Source: an uncultured Lachnospiraceae bacterium (GTDB taxonomy: Bacteria; Bacillota; Clostridia; Lachnospirales; Lachnospiraceae). From it: a stretch of DNA of 64,000 nt. The first letter of the stretch is position 1; the number at the start of each line of letters is the position of its first letter. Made by a program: the position numbers and the translations under genes. The stretch lies in the NCBI GenBank assembly GCA_949948735.1, contig CATLGV010000001.1, positions 1 to 64,000 on the forward strand, given 5' to 3'. Below, piece by piece: positions 43,994 through 51,931 of this stretch. The notes beneath the pieces were generated by a model that saw only the letters and a list, made by a program, of their open reading frames with translations, did not search any database and was not told where the DNA came from.

Positions 43994-44983
43994 ATGACTA
44001 TGTATGGATTTGGTACAATGATCGAGCAATTGAAGAAAAACCCTAAGACAATCGTATTTACAGAGGGAACAGATCCTCGTATTCTGGAAGCAGCCTCACG
44101 TCTTCTGGCAAGCAGCTTCTTAACGCCCATTCTTGTCGGCAATGAGGATGATGTATTAAAGGCTGCAGAGGAAGCCGGTTATAATATCCGGGGCGCACAG
44201 ATTATAGACAGTAATCATTATGACCGTTTTGAGGAGATGGTGGAAACCTTCTGCGAGCTTAGAAAGGGCAAGGGCATGACGCCGGAGGAGGCAAGGAAAA
44301 TACTTTCACAGCCCAACTATTTCGGAACCATGCTCGTTCAGATGGGCGTTGCGGACGCGCTTCTTGGCGGCGCTACATATTCTACCGCCGATACGGTTCG
44401 TCCTGCCTTACAGATTATCAAAACCAAGCCGTCAAACAGCATTGTGTCTTCCTGCTTTATTCTCGTTCGTCCCGGTGCGACCGGTGAAAACGAAGTTCTG
44501 GCCATGAGCGACTGCGCGATCAACATTAATCCTACAGAGGATGAGCTTGTTGAGATCTGCGGCGAGACCATCGAGTGCGCGAAGATTTTCGGCGTAGATC
44601 CGAAGGTGGCGTTCTTGAGCTACTCTACGCTCGGCTCCGGCAAGGGTGAGGATGTTGAGAAAATGAGAAATGCGGCGAACAAGGCAAAGGCTGCGTTCCC
44701 GAACACGCCGATTGACGGAGAGCTTCAGTTTGACGCTGCCGTATCTCCCCGTGTGGCGCGTACAAAATGTCCGCAGTCTCAGGTTGCCGGTCATGCCAAC
44801 ACCTTTATTTTCCCGGATATCAATTCCGGCAATATGGGATACAAGATTGCGCAGAGAATGGGTAATTTCGAAGCGTACGGCCCTATCCTTCTGGGTCTGA
44901 ACGCGCCGATCAACGATCTTTCCCGCGGCTGCAACGCGATTGAGGTTTATTCTATGGCGATCATCACGGCTGCCCTGGTATAG
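43994..44983 (+). CDS. pta: Phosphate acetyltransferase Pta
   Basis: 329-aa single-domain Pta that interconverts acetyl-CoA and acetyl phosphate for ATP-yielding acetate fermentation. Recognisable blocks: VFTEGTDPRILEAASRL, ADALLGGATYSTADTVRPALQII, DGELQFDAAVSPRVA and FPDINSGNMGYKIAQRMG. It lacks the DRTGG and CobB-like N-terminal domains of the long form. AGGAAGG lies before the ATG. Acetate kinase usually follows pta; here a terminator follows and no ackA is in the window. Confidence 0.97.
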   Translation: MTMYGFGTMIEQLKKNPKTIVFTEGTDPRILEAASRLLASSFLTPILVGNEDDVLKAAEEAGYNIRGAQIIDSNHYDRFEEMVETFCELRKGKGMTPEEARKILSQPNYFGTMLVQMGVADALLGGATYSTADTVRPALQIIKTKPSNSIVSSCFILVRPGATGENEVLAMSDCAININPTEDELVEICGETIECAKIFGVDPKVAFLSYSTLGSGKGEDVEKMRNAANKAKAAFPNTPIDGELQFDAAVSPRVARTKCPQSQVAGHANTFIFPDINSGNMGYKIAQRMGNFEAYGPILLGLNAPINDLSRGCNAIEVYSMAIITAALV

Positions 44984-45062
44984 AAATCAAGCGTTGGCAC
45001 GCTTGTTACAAAAAGCCCTGCTTTAGGGCGGTACTCATAAAACAGCATAGGAATGTTTTCAG

Positions 45063-45100
45063 GAAACGGCGCAGCTTCGGCTATGCCGTTTCTCCGTTTT
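45063..45100 (+). terminator. Rho-independent terminator after pta
   Basis: GAAACGGCGCAGC and GCTATGCCGTTTC (45063-45075 and 45080-45092) form a stem with a TTCG tetraloop, followed by TCCGTTTT. A smaller stem CAAGCGT/ACGCTTG lies just after the stop. Confidence 0.8.
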
Positions 45101-45171
45101 GCATTCTCCGTCTTTAATCATTCTTTCGGCTGACTTTCTTTCCACTTCCTTCCCACGTCCTGAAAAGCGCC

Positions 45172-45747
45172 TCAATTAACGTTTCCCGGATACCTGTTTC
45201 CATATGCTGATTTGGCAGCGTCCGTATAAGTCCTGACAAAATCGGTCTTTGCGGCGATGTAGGCGTCCCTGTTATGCTCATGCTCCTTCCAAAGCTTCAG
45301 CTTGACCGCTTCATACCGGCTGGCAACATGGGGATATTCGTTGAGATAGTCCCGGAAATACAGCTCGTCATTATCCCCGAAATATCTTAAATGCAAATGA
45401 AACACTTTTTCGGCAAAACCGTTTTCCGTATATCCTTTGTTAAAGGAAATCCTGTCGGTGCTTTGTGACATGCAGATATAACCGCTTTGTGTGAATATAC
45501 CTTTCATATGCAGCAAATCACATGTCGGAGGCACTTCCACAAGGATATCAATAATTGGTTTTGCCCATATCGTATGAATGGCCGTGCTTCCGACGTGGCT
45601 TACTCTCGCATCCTGAGGCAGCAGGGACATCAGAAATGCCTCTTCCTGAGCGTACCAGTCCTTCCAGCAGGGCTGATGCGCTGTCAAAAAAATCGGAAAC
45701 AATTGCCACAATTCCTCCAGACTCATTTCTGATAGTTTTTTACTCAT
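45172..45747 (-). CDS. GrpB family protein (UPF0157)
   Basis: 191-aa protein of the GrpB family, which has a nucleotidyltransferase-like fold with few characterised members. The core motif is HVGSTAIHTIWAKPIIDILVEV, which corresponds to the GS and DxD metal-binding positions of polymerase-beta-type enzymes; HLRYFGDNDELYFRDYLNEYP is also typical. Substrate unknown. It is last in the long minus-strand accessory series and lies 3 bp after the DUF3788 stop. Confidence 0.88.
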   Translation of the reverse strand: MSKKLSEMSLEELWQLFPIFLTAHQPCWKDWYAQEEAFLMSLLPQDARVSHVGSTAIHTIWAKPIIDILVEVPPTCDLLHMKGIFTQSGYICMSQSTDRISFNKGYTENGFAEKVFHLHLRYFGDNDELYFRDYLNEYPHVASRYEAVKLKLWKEHEHNRDAYIAAKTDFVRTYTDAAKSAYGNRYPGNVN

Positions 45748-45750
45748 TTA

Positions 45751-46194
45751 TCATGTCCTTTCTTTTGTGCTGCCTCTTTCAGCGGGGGAACATTTAACAG
45801 CCAGCAATGTCTTTATGTCGTCAAGGTGTTCCTCACATGTGACACGATAGTGAATCCACCCGCCGTCGCCGCAGGGATATTTGTTGTCTATATATTCCTG
45901 CGTGTATTTTTGAAGCTGACTGTAAACGGCCATGTACTGCTTATCCGACAGCCGCAGCATCACCGTGAAAGCGTTGTCTTCTGCAAAAACATTGCAAATC
46001 AGCTTATTTTTCTTCTTGTGGGCAACGCCCCACCCGTATTGGTTTCCATAGGGGAAAACAACCTTTTTCCCTGTGGAAAAGGAAGATACCAGCCATTCGT
46101 TCAACGAAGAAAATCTTTCCGCATTTTCTCCGCAAAACGCAGTCATTTCTTCTACGGAAGGCATTGCCTGTTTATCGAGCATTCTTTCGTACAT
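45751..46194 (-). CDS. DUF3788 family protein
   Basis: 147-aa small soluble protein resembling DUF3788. Family-like features are KKVVFPYGNQYGWGVAHKKKNKLICNVFAEDNAFTVMLRL and the end DGGWIHYRVTCEEHLDDIKTLLAVKC. No biochemical role is known. AGGAG precedes the ATG. It lies between the unrecognised 367-aa gene and the GrpB gene, spaced for co-transcription. Confidence 0.8.
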   Translation of the reverse strand: MYERMLDKQAMPSVEEMTAFCGENAERFSSLNEWLVSSFSTGKKVVFPYGNQYGWGVAHKKKNKLICNVFAEDNAFTVMLRLSDKQYMAVYSQLQKYTQEYIDNKYPCGDGGWIHYRVTCEEHLDDIKTLLAVKCSPAERGSTKERT

Positions 46195-46219
46195 AAGCGA
46201 GCTCCTTTATTTCCGCATA

Positions 46220-47323
46220 TTACTTTTTCCCGCCTGATTCCATTAATTTCAGATAATGCGGAATATCCTCCATCACGGGATGAATGCGAAACGGTGCGCC
46301 GCAGCATCCGCAGTGCCATTTTTCTTCCTGTTCAAATTCATATTTTACGCCGGATTTGCAGACGCCGTTTACACGGTTCTGGCACCCTTTGTCGCTATGT
46401 CGGAACATCGCTGCTATCCGTTCGGGACATTCGTCTAAATACGCCAGACATTTCCGGGCATTCCGGATTCGCAGCTCCAGATACAGAGCTCCTGCATCGG
46501 AGGTCAGCGCATAATCGTAAACGGATGCTTTTCCCCGATAATACCGGACAGACGGCCCTTCGTTAGAATCGCCTTTTTTCTTCACAGCTCCGCCTTCTGT
46601 AAGTATTTTATCCAAAGCGGCGATTACATTCTTGTCCGCCGCATCGTGCATTTTGTCTGCTACATAATCGCAGCCCTCCGCAAGACTGCATGTGTGCAAA
46701 TCCTCTGATAATATTTTATAATTCCACCCGATAAACGCATTGCCAAATGCCATCTGGTTTGAATAAACATTTTTCAGGTCTTTGAGCTGTGTGTTTTTTA
46801 CCTTTTTGGCGATGGCAGAAAGAACAGTCAAAACGTTTGGGTTATCCGGATAATCAATCTCCAGACAGTCTCCCGACGACAGCTGATACTTCTTGATGCC
46901 GCCAAACGCAAAGCCATAATCGCACAAGACTTCCAGCAGTAAATTCGTCTTTTTGGCCTTATTTATTCTTCGAACCTCCGCCGTGTCTGCGACAAATACG
47001 TTTTCTTTAAAACGGCCGCACGCAAACAGCCAGAGAAGGAAATAAAATAGCTGCCACGGTGCGCTTCTCGCCTCCCTTGCCTGATTGGAGAAGTAGTCGT
47101 ATTCATCTGTTTTGTATAAGGGTAATCCGAACCTTTGCGGAGCATCCGCCATATCAGAATACATCTGATAGAACAGTCCTCCGATATCCCGAAATGCGCT
47201 CTCAAATTCCGCATGGGAAAGCTCCTGTAAAAAATCGGGGTGTATATCTATTTTGTCCGGTACGTCCACCAGCTCATTGCGGCGTATCAAAGCCCATTGG
47301 CTGATTAAAAGCGCGTCGCTCAT
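46220..47323 (-). CDS. Unrecognised 367-aa protein with C-terminal cysteine motif
   Basis: Soluble, mostly helical protein that I cannot assign. An aromatic-rich helical region (APWQLFYFLLWLFACGRF) lies near residue 95. The C-terminus has scattered cysteines (CPERI, GCQNRVNGVCKSG) and ends WHCGCCGAPFRI followed by DIPHYLKLME, resembling the tail of the frameshifted gene at 51932-52233 (CGCTFRI, DLPFLKKMIE). That suggests a shared zinc-ribbon-like module. It overlaps the downstream end of the GNAT gene by 4 bp. Confidence 0.75.
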   Translation of the reverse strand: MSDALLISQWALIRRNELVDVPDKIDIHPDFLQELSHAEFESAFRDIGGLFYQMYSDMADAPQRFGLPLYKTDEYDYFSNQAREARSAPWQLFYFLLWLFACGRFKENVFVADTAEVRRINKAKKTNLLLEVLCDYGFAFGGIKKYQLSSGDCLEIDYPDNPNVLTVLSAIAKKVKNTQLKDLKNVYSNQMAFGNAFIGWNYKILSEDLHTCSLAEGCDYVADKMHDAADKNVIAALDKILTEGGAVKKKGDSNEGPSVRYYRGKASVYDYALTSDAGALYLELRIRNARKCLAYLDECPERIAAMFRHSDKGCQNRVNGVCKSGVKYEFEQEEKWHCGCCGAPFRIHPVMEDIPHYLKLMESGGKK

Positions 47324-47922
47324 ATTGTCTTCTCCTGTGAGCGGTCAAATTCCTTTACCCGGTCACGGTTAAGGCCGTCGTCATAGATATCCGATTCATA
47401 ATACTTCCCGCCCCTTGCGCGTGACAGATAACCGGGGACAAGCTCCATTCCCATAAACGAGGGATAATTGTATCCGTCCGAATCCGTAATGCCCCAGACA
47501 GACGCCTCTTTAAAGCCAAATTGCGGATAATATTCCGGTCTTCCAAAGAACAGGATTGCGCCAAAGCCCAATTCCGCCGCCTTGCATATCATATTCTTTA
47601 TGAGCGCCTTCCCGACGCCCTTTCCCTGATACGCCGGCAATACGCTCAGCGGTCCGAAATTCAGGACAGGAACAACGTCATCAGAGGTTCTCACCTCCGC
47701 CTTACTGCAGATGATATGTCCGACGATCATACCCTCAAGCTCTGCAACCAGACTTAATTCGAGGATGCCGTCTCTTTCCCGCAATGCATGAACCATCCAG
47801 TGTTCATAGGGACATCCGATTCCCCCTCGTTCAATCCGTTCCGGGTATGAAAATGCCGCTCTTGTTATCTCCTCAACCCTCCGATAATCCTTTTCCTGCT
47901 CTTTCCTGACTGAAATAACCAT
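47320..47922 (-). CDS. GNAT family N-acetyltransferase
   Basis: 200-aa acetyltransferase of the YhbS-like type. Acetyl-CoA loop region FGPLSVLPAYQGKGVGKALIKNM with FGRPEYYPQFGFKEAS is characteristic; the C-terminal extension (MELVPGYLSRARGGKYYESDIYD) matches the subgroup that acetylates small molecules or lipids. Substrate unknown. GGAGGAG precedes the ATG. It is coupled to the 367-aa gene downstream. Confidence 0.9.
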   Translation of the reverse strand: MVISVRKEQEKDYRRVEEITRAAFSYPERIERGGIGCPYEHWMVHALRERDGILELSLVAELEGMIVGHIICSKAEVRTSDDVVPVLNFGPLSVLPAYQGKGVGKALIKNMICKAAELGFGAILFFGRPEYYPQFGFKEASVWGITDSDGYNYPSFMGMELVPGYLSRARGGKYYESDIYDDGLNRDRVKEFDRSQEKTI

Positions 47923-47973
47923 CTGCTTCTCCTCCTATTGATATGGCATATGACTTCCTTTACGCCTTCATTT

Positions 47974-48444
47974 TTAAAATTTGTATTGCATAAAATTACC
48001 GTTCTTCACAAACCCGAAATCCGTATACAGCAGCACGCCCATATCAGAGGCAGTAATCTGGACGCAGCCGCAGCCGTATGCCTTCGCTTCATTTACAACC
48101 CGCGTCAGCAGCTCCTTTGCGATTCCCCGCCGGCGATAATCGTTTGCTGTAAACATGCTGGAAAGCAGGCCAATCTTCCCGTTGGGACAGCCAAAATACG
48201 GCGGCTTTTCAACAAGGGACATGCCGCTTGTGCCTACGATTCGCTCTCCGTCTACAGCCAGCCACGAGACAAAAGTGCCGTCCGCCATATGTCGGTTATA
48301 ATAATCCATTAAGGCAGGCTTTAAATCAATGTCTTCCGCGGCGCTTCCGGCGCCATGTCCCCTTTCTTCCCGCAATTGGCAGATTCGCATTTCTATAAAA
48401 GTGTCCAGGTCTTCTTTGATCATTTTTCTGTATTGTACAGCCAT
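47974..48444 (-). CDS. GNAT family N-acetyltransferase
   Basis: 156-aa acetyltransferase. MFTANDYRRRGIAKELLTRVVNEAKAYGCGCVQITASDMGVLLYTDFGFVKN includes the acetyl-CoA loop RRRGIA and the closing GF motif. Acceptor unknown. AGGTAAGG lies before the ATG, and the start follows the MerR gene by 8 bp, so the MerR regulator and this enzyme probably form one unit, consistent with a sensed-compound-modifying pair (inference). Confidence 0.9.
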   Translation of the reverse strand: MAVQYRKMIKEDLDTFIEMRICQLREERGHGAGSAAEDIDLKPALMDYYNRHMADGTFVSWLAVDGERIVGTSGMSLVEKPPYFGCPNGKIGLLSSMFTANDYRRRGIAKELLTRVVNEAKAYGCGCVQITASDMGVLLYTDFGFVKNGNFMQYKF

Positions 48445-48452
48445 ATAGCACC

Positions 48453-49415
48453 TTACCTTTCTTTCCTGCCGCGTATTTTTATGGGTACATATAAATCCAT
48501 CTGGTCATAGCCTAACGCATTCCTGATTTCATCTGTCGGGTTGACCATATGTCCCATTGTCCGGCGCCCCTGCCGCTCATCAAGCTCAAAGCCGCTGTTC
48601 TCCAGCCACTTTAAAATGCCGGAATAGACCCTGCCGCCCATGTCGTCGTCCCCGTCTATTGACATTGCGGCAGCGTACAGACCGCCCTCAAACGTAATCA
48701 GCTCATAGGGCATCACATCTTCTTTTGTAACCCATTCTTCAACTGCCCATATCCAGACGGCGCTCATATCTTCCTCAAACCAGAGAAAATCCGGGGCGCC
48801 GTATATCAGCTTTTTGACAAAATGATTATGCGCCTCCTGCCACTGCTGGAAAGTGCCCAAAACGTTTTCAATTGTATCCACGCCGGATGAAAAAGCCCTG
48901 AAGGGATTGATTTGAATAATCCGCACCTCCGGAGCCTTTTTCAGCTTGTCCGTGACGTCCAGTAAATGATTAATCGGGGCTGCGTTCCCATCATAAGCAA
49001 TCGTTGTAATATGGTTTTCTATTTTAGAAGCTTTTTCATATAATTGCTTCACATCGGAAGCTTTGCTGAAATCGGCCTTCTTAATCTGCTCGATAAATTC
49101 CAGTATAATGTCCCTCAACTCTCTAAGCAGCGTAGCCTCATCCTCTATATCCTTCGCCCTTTTTTCAAGAACCGTTAAAAGCAGCTCCGATTCGGATGCC
49201 TGAAAAATCAGCTGAATATCCTTAATGCTGATATTCAACTTACGCAAAATCAAAATCTGCTCCAGACGCTTCACCGCCTGTTCATCATACAGCCTGTAGG
49301 CATAATCCGCGCTTCTTGTACTTTTTATCAGCCCCATATCCTCATAATAGCGCAATGCGCGCGCAGATATGTCATATCTGGAAGAAACCTCTCTTATTTT
49401 AAGCAGCTCTGTCAT
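48453..49415 (-). CDS. MerR family regulator with GyrI-like sensor domain
   Basis: 320-aa transcription factor. MerR DNA-binding domain at residues 1-75 (IREVSSRYDISARALRYYEDMGLI), a long dimerisation coiled coil (about 80-135), and a C-terminal GyrI-like ligand domain (IIQINPFRAFSSG, WIWAVEEWV, MDLYVPIKI). This is the plan of BmrR/TipA-type drug sensors; the ligand is unknown. GGGAGG precedes the ATG. Its promoter has a 19-bp spacer, typical of MerR-controlled promoters. Confidence 0.92.
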   Translation of the reverse strand: MTELLKIREVSSRYDISARALRYYEDMGLIKSTRSADYAYRLYDEQAVKRLEQILILRKLNISIKDIQLIFQASESELLLTVLEKRAKDIEDEATLLRELRDIILEFIEQIKKADFSKASDVKQLYEKASKIENHITTIAYDGNAAPINHLLDVTDKLKKAPEVRIIQINPFRAFSSGVDTIENVLGTFQQWQEAHNHFVKKLIYGAPDFLWFEEDMSAVWIWAVEEWVTKEDVMPYELITFEGGLYAAAMSIDGDDDMGGRVYSGILKWLENSGFELDERQGRRTMGHMVNPTDEIRNALGYDQMDLYVPIKIRGRKER

Positions 49416-49444
49416 ATGAAACCTCCCTCTCGGCGTTTTTATTT

Positions 49445-49475
49445 ATTATAAAGGCTTCCCTAACGGCAGAGTCAA
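49445..49475 (-). promoter_or_regulatory. merR-type gene promoter with 19-bp spacer
   Basis: Minus strand: TTGACT (49475-49470), 19-bp spacer, TATAAT (49450-49445). The long spacer is the hallmark of promoters that MerR proteins untwist, so autoregulation by the adjacent regulator is likely. I see no clean dyad within the spacer. Confidence 0.75.
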
Positions 49476-49502
49476 TCCGGATATTTTGATTTTTACATTT
49501 TG

Positions 49503-49859
49503 TCAGTCAAGGGTATCTGCTTTGATATATTCTGCATACGTGCCTCGCCAATCTGTCTCTGCCCAATACGCGGAACCGTCCCGAAGCCTGTCGAGAAATT
49601 TATATTGATACAGCTCCCTTCGGACTAATTCGATATCGTCGAACGCAATATTGGACCGGATTATTTCGTTGATTTCTTTTTCCGTATATTTTCGATTGAC
49701 GTCTATTTGTTCCGCTATTTTTATAAGAGCGATAATCCTCATCGGCCTTTTAGACGGATATTGTATCAGCATTCCGTTCGAATCATAATAATTTTCGAGT
49801 TTTTTATAATAGGCTTCCATAGATCTTTCCGTAACTCCTTCCATAAATGATGTCATCAT
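49503..49859 (-). CDS. DUF2087 domain protein
   Basis: 118-aa small protein nearly covered by DUF2087 (YYDSNGMLIQYPSKRPMRIIALIKIAEQ, ELYQYKFLDRLRDGSAYW), a putative nucleic-acid-binding helical module usually found at the end of ArsR- or HTH-type regulators. Here no helix-turn-helix precedes it, so it may be a stand-alone or truncated form. The start is unsure: ATG 49859, or ATG 49820 (MEAYYKKLE). A composite inverted repeat lies just upstream. Confidence 0.75.
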   Translation of the reverse strand: MMTSFMEGVTERSMEAYYKKLENYYDSNGMLIQYPSKRPMRIIALIKIAEQIDVNRKYTEKEINEIIRSNIAFDDIELVRRELYQYKFLDRLRDGSAYWAETDWRGTYAEYIKADTLD

Positions 49860-49870
49860 TATTTGTCATG

Positions 49871-49938
49871 GTTCGTAAGTTATCATAAAAAGTGCCTTTG
49901 TCAATTGAGGGTACATTTATTTGTGATAACTTACGGAC
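49871..49938. repeat. Composite inverted repeat around a dispersed-repeat copy
   Basis: CGTAAGTTATCA (49874-49885) and TGATAACTTACG (49924-49935) are exact reverse complements, extending to 15 bp with one mismatch. Between them lies a full repeat core TTGTCAATTGAGGGTA (49898-49913), identical over 22 nt to the copy at 51326-51347. Confidence 0.85.
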
Positions 49939-49949
49939 TATGATTTATA

Positions 49950-50300
49950 TTAACGGTCACCAAAGCTTCTTAGATATATGACATTCCTGTCAGGATCATA
50001 AAAGCTCATGTTGACGGCTCCCCAGGGGCGTTTCGTCGGTTTCTCAATAATTTGCGCCCCTAATTCTAAAACTCTCTGATAGGCCTTCTCCATATCGTCT
50101 ACGGTAAACGCAATACACATATTCTGGTTATTATTATTTTTTACGGAGCCGTCGTTGTAAATGGTCAGCATCGTCTCTTCCGCAATGATTGTCTGGTGTA
50201 CTTCATCCTTACTGCCGTTATCCGTTTCAAGCAAAGCCTTGTAAAAATCAGACAGTGCAACAACGTCGTTTGTCAATAATCCGATTTCTCCTAATCTCAT
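49950..50300 (-). CDS. VOC family protein (glyoxalase/bleomycin-resistance fold)
   Basis: 116-aa vicinal-oxygen-chelate fold protein. Pattern: MRLGEIGLLTNDVVALSDFYKALL, MCIAFTVDDMEKAYQRVLELGAQIIEKP and FYDPDRNVIYLRSF. Members are lyases, dioxygenases or drug-binding proteins; metal ligands here (His/Glu) are incomplete, so a binding role is as likely as catalysis. AAGGAGG precedes the ATG. Confidence 0.88.
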   Translation of the reverse strand: MRLGEIGLLTNDVVALSDFYKALLETDNGSKDEVHQTIIAEETMLTIYNDGSVKNNNNQNMCIAFTVDDMEKAYQRVLELGAQIIEKPTKRPWGAVNMSFYDPDRNVIYLRSFGDR

Positions 50301-50312
50301 ATAATCTCCTCC

Positions 50313-51251
50313 TTATTTATCCCGCCTGAACGGCAGCTCAAAATCCAATCTGCCGAATTTCCTCAATATGTTCAAATCACGAATTATGAAATCACTGCCC
50401 CAGTAATAATTCCCTATCGTCTGTTCTGCCACACACCACCGCTTCCCCTCCGGATGGGGATTGTTTTCTTCAAATGCGTCAAGCTCGTCGGCGGAAGGAA
50501 GATGAAACTCGTATGTACCCAGCAGCGTGTCAATAATCGTATCCAGATTCCTGTCCACGGTGCGTCTACACTCCGGATAAAAGCTGCTTTCCGGCGAACC
50601 GATAAAATACACCGGCAGCGGCAGCCATGACGGATATGTTGCAGGGTCATATTCTTTAATATTCAGTGCTGTCGGGTTGTAATCCGGATAGCCCAGAAGA
50701 AGGACCTCCCCGTATTGCTTATACCGGTTTCTTAGCGCTTTGGCCTTACAGTAAATGCTGCTGTTTTCGTCTGCGTGTTTGAGAATAAAGTCCGCAAGAC
50801 GCTTGGTCACGCCGATATCAGCCTGGGCGGCTTTTACGGCGTCAAAATGAAACCATGGCATATGCGCAAAATCGTTATTGCTGGGGATTCCCTGCATTCC
50901 CACCCAGCCATCCTCCAATAAATACGCTTCGGAGCTCAGGTATTTTGTGATACCCGCAATGATTTTGCTTTTTAGGCCGCTTTCATAATCACCTGTCGTA
51001 TCCAGATAATCCAGTGCAATACATACGGTATAAGGAGATGAATTAGGATTCCAGTTATTGCACTCGATATTGTGTCCAAAACCGCCGTCCTCATTTTGAT
51101 AGCTGGACAGGACCGACAGGAAATCGTCGCAGCTGCCATCTTCAAAAAGGAAATGCCATTTCGTATAGTCAAGGGGCCTTGCGTTACGGAAAACCAGTTT
51201 TCTTAATCTCAAAAATTCATCAAGGGATATTTTTTTCATTTTTATAACCAT
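50313..51251 (-). CDS. Alpha-toroid (terpene cyclase/prenyltransferase-like) protein
   Basis: 312-aa soluble protein. LSSYQNEDGGFGH resembles the QW-type motif of squalene-cyclase and prenyltransferase-beta folds, and spaced helices (ALDYLDTTGDY, GITKYLSS) fit an alpha/alpha toroid. Catalytic DxDD or zinc residues are not evident, so the activity is unknown. The start is ATG 51251 or 51239 (MKKISLDEF); GGAAGGAG lies before both. It shares its initiation region with the GNAT gene at 345-890. Confidence 0.75.
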   Translation of the reverse strand: MVIKMKKISLDEFLRLRKLVFRNARPLDYTKWHFLFEDGSCDDFLSVLSSYQNEDGGFGHNIECNNWNPNSSPYTVCIALDYLDTTGDYESGLKSKIIAGITKYLSSEAYLLEDGWVGMQGIPSNNDFAHMPWFHFDAVKAAQADIGVTKRLADFILKHADENSSIYCKAKALRNRYKQYGEVLLLGYPDYNPTALNIKEYDPATYPSWLPLPVYFIGSPESSFYPECRRTVDRNLDTIIDTLLGTYEFHLPSADELDAFEENNPHPEGKRWCVAEQTIGNYYWGSDFIIRDLNILRKFGRLDFELPFRRDK

Positions 51252-51306
51252 GCTCCTTCCATACCCTGCTCTCTATTTCTATGCTGCTTTAATTTTTAAT
51301 CGTTTC

Positions 51307-51347
51307 TACCCTCAATTGACCATGTGTGCCTTTGTCAATTGAGGGTA
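51307..51347. repeat. Perfect palindromic element at the 3' end of the kinase gene
   Basis: TACCCTCAATTGAC (51307-51320) pairs exactly with GTCAATTGAGGGTA (51334-51347) around a 13-nt loop. The right arm supplies the last codons (Thr-Leu-Asn) and the TGA stop of the kinase-like gene, so the element forms that gene's 3' end. Confidence 0.9.
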
Positions 51348-51913
51348 ATATCTGACAGAATAGCTTCCAATATTTGTTCTCTGTTATAAGAAGTATCAAA
51401 GTACGGTAAATGGTATGAAGCGCAAAGCGCTTTCAGCTTTTTACTGATCATCACAATGTCCGCACAGTTCTTTTTGTTTTCTGCTTCGGATTTATAATAG
51501 GTATAGTCCTTTGGGGTGTCGTATTGTTTCAAAAGGCTGTATCTTTCTTCCGAGGTTACCTCCGATGTGCCCAGATAGTAAATATCGCATACGGAAGCGT
51601 CTATATATTGAATATAATGCTGTGGCAATAACTGAAAGATATCAATTACCATGCCATAGGTGCATTCGTCGTATTCGCCGCTGTCTGTCATGGCACGTAT
51701 GAATAAGGACATTTTGGCGCTGATATACCCGATATTTTCCCAAGGGTCTCCATCCGCATCGGAATCGACGCCTGTTTCCGGAAAAGCTTTCTCTATTCCC
51801 GCAATGACAGAATCCATACTGATATGCTGGTATCCCAGAGCTTTTGATATTTTTTGAGAAAGCGTACTTTTTCCAGACCGCGGCACGCCCGCAATAATAA
51901 TATGCTTTTTCAT
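51335..51913 (-). CDS. P-loop kinase-like protein
   Basis: 192-aa protein with a Walker A motif at the N-terminus (IIIAGVPRSGKSTLSQKI) and the fold of small adenylate- or nucleoside-kinase-like NTPases (HISMDSVIAGIEKAF, a lid-like region near CDIYYLGTSEVTSEERYSLLKQYDTP). The phosphate acceptor is unknown. Its stop codon lies in the palindromic element described at 51307-51347. CGGAGA precedes the ATG, 19 bp after the frameshifted gene. Confidence 0.85.
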   Translation of the reverse strand: MKKHIIIAGVPRSGKSTLSQKISKALGYQHISMDSVIAGIEKAFPETGVDSDADGDPWENIGYISAKMSLFIRAMTDSGEYDECTYGMVIDIFQLLPQHYIQYIDASVCDIYYLGTSEVTSEERYSLLKQYDTPKDYTYYKSEAENKKNCADIVMISKKLKALCASYHLPYFDTSYNREQILEAILSDITLN

Positions 51914-51931
51914 AATATCTCCGGTATCCTC

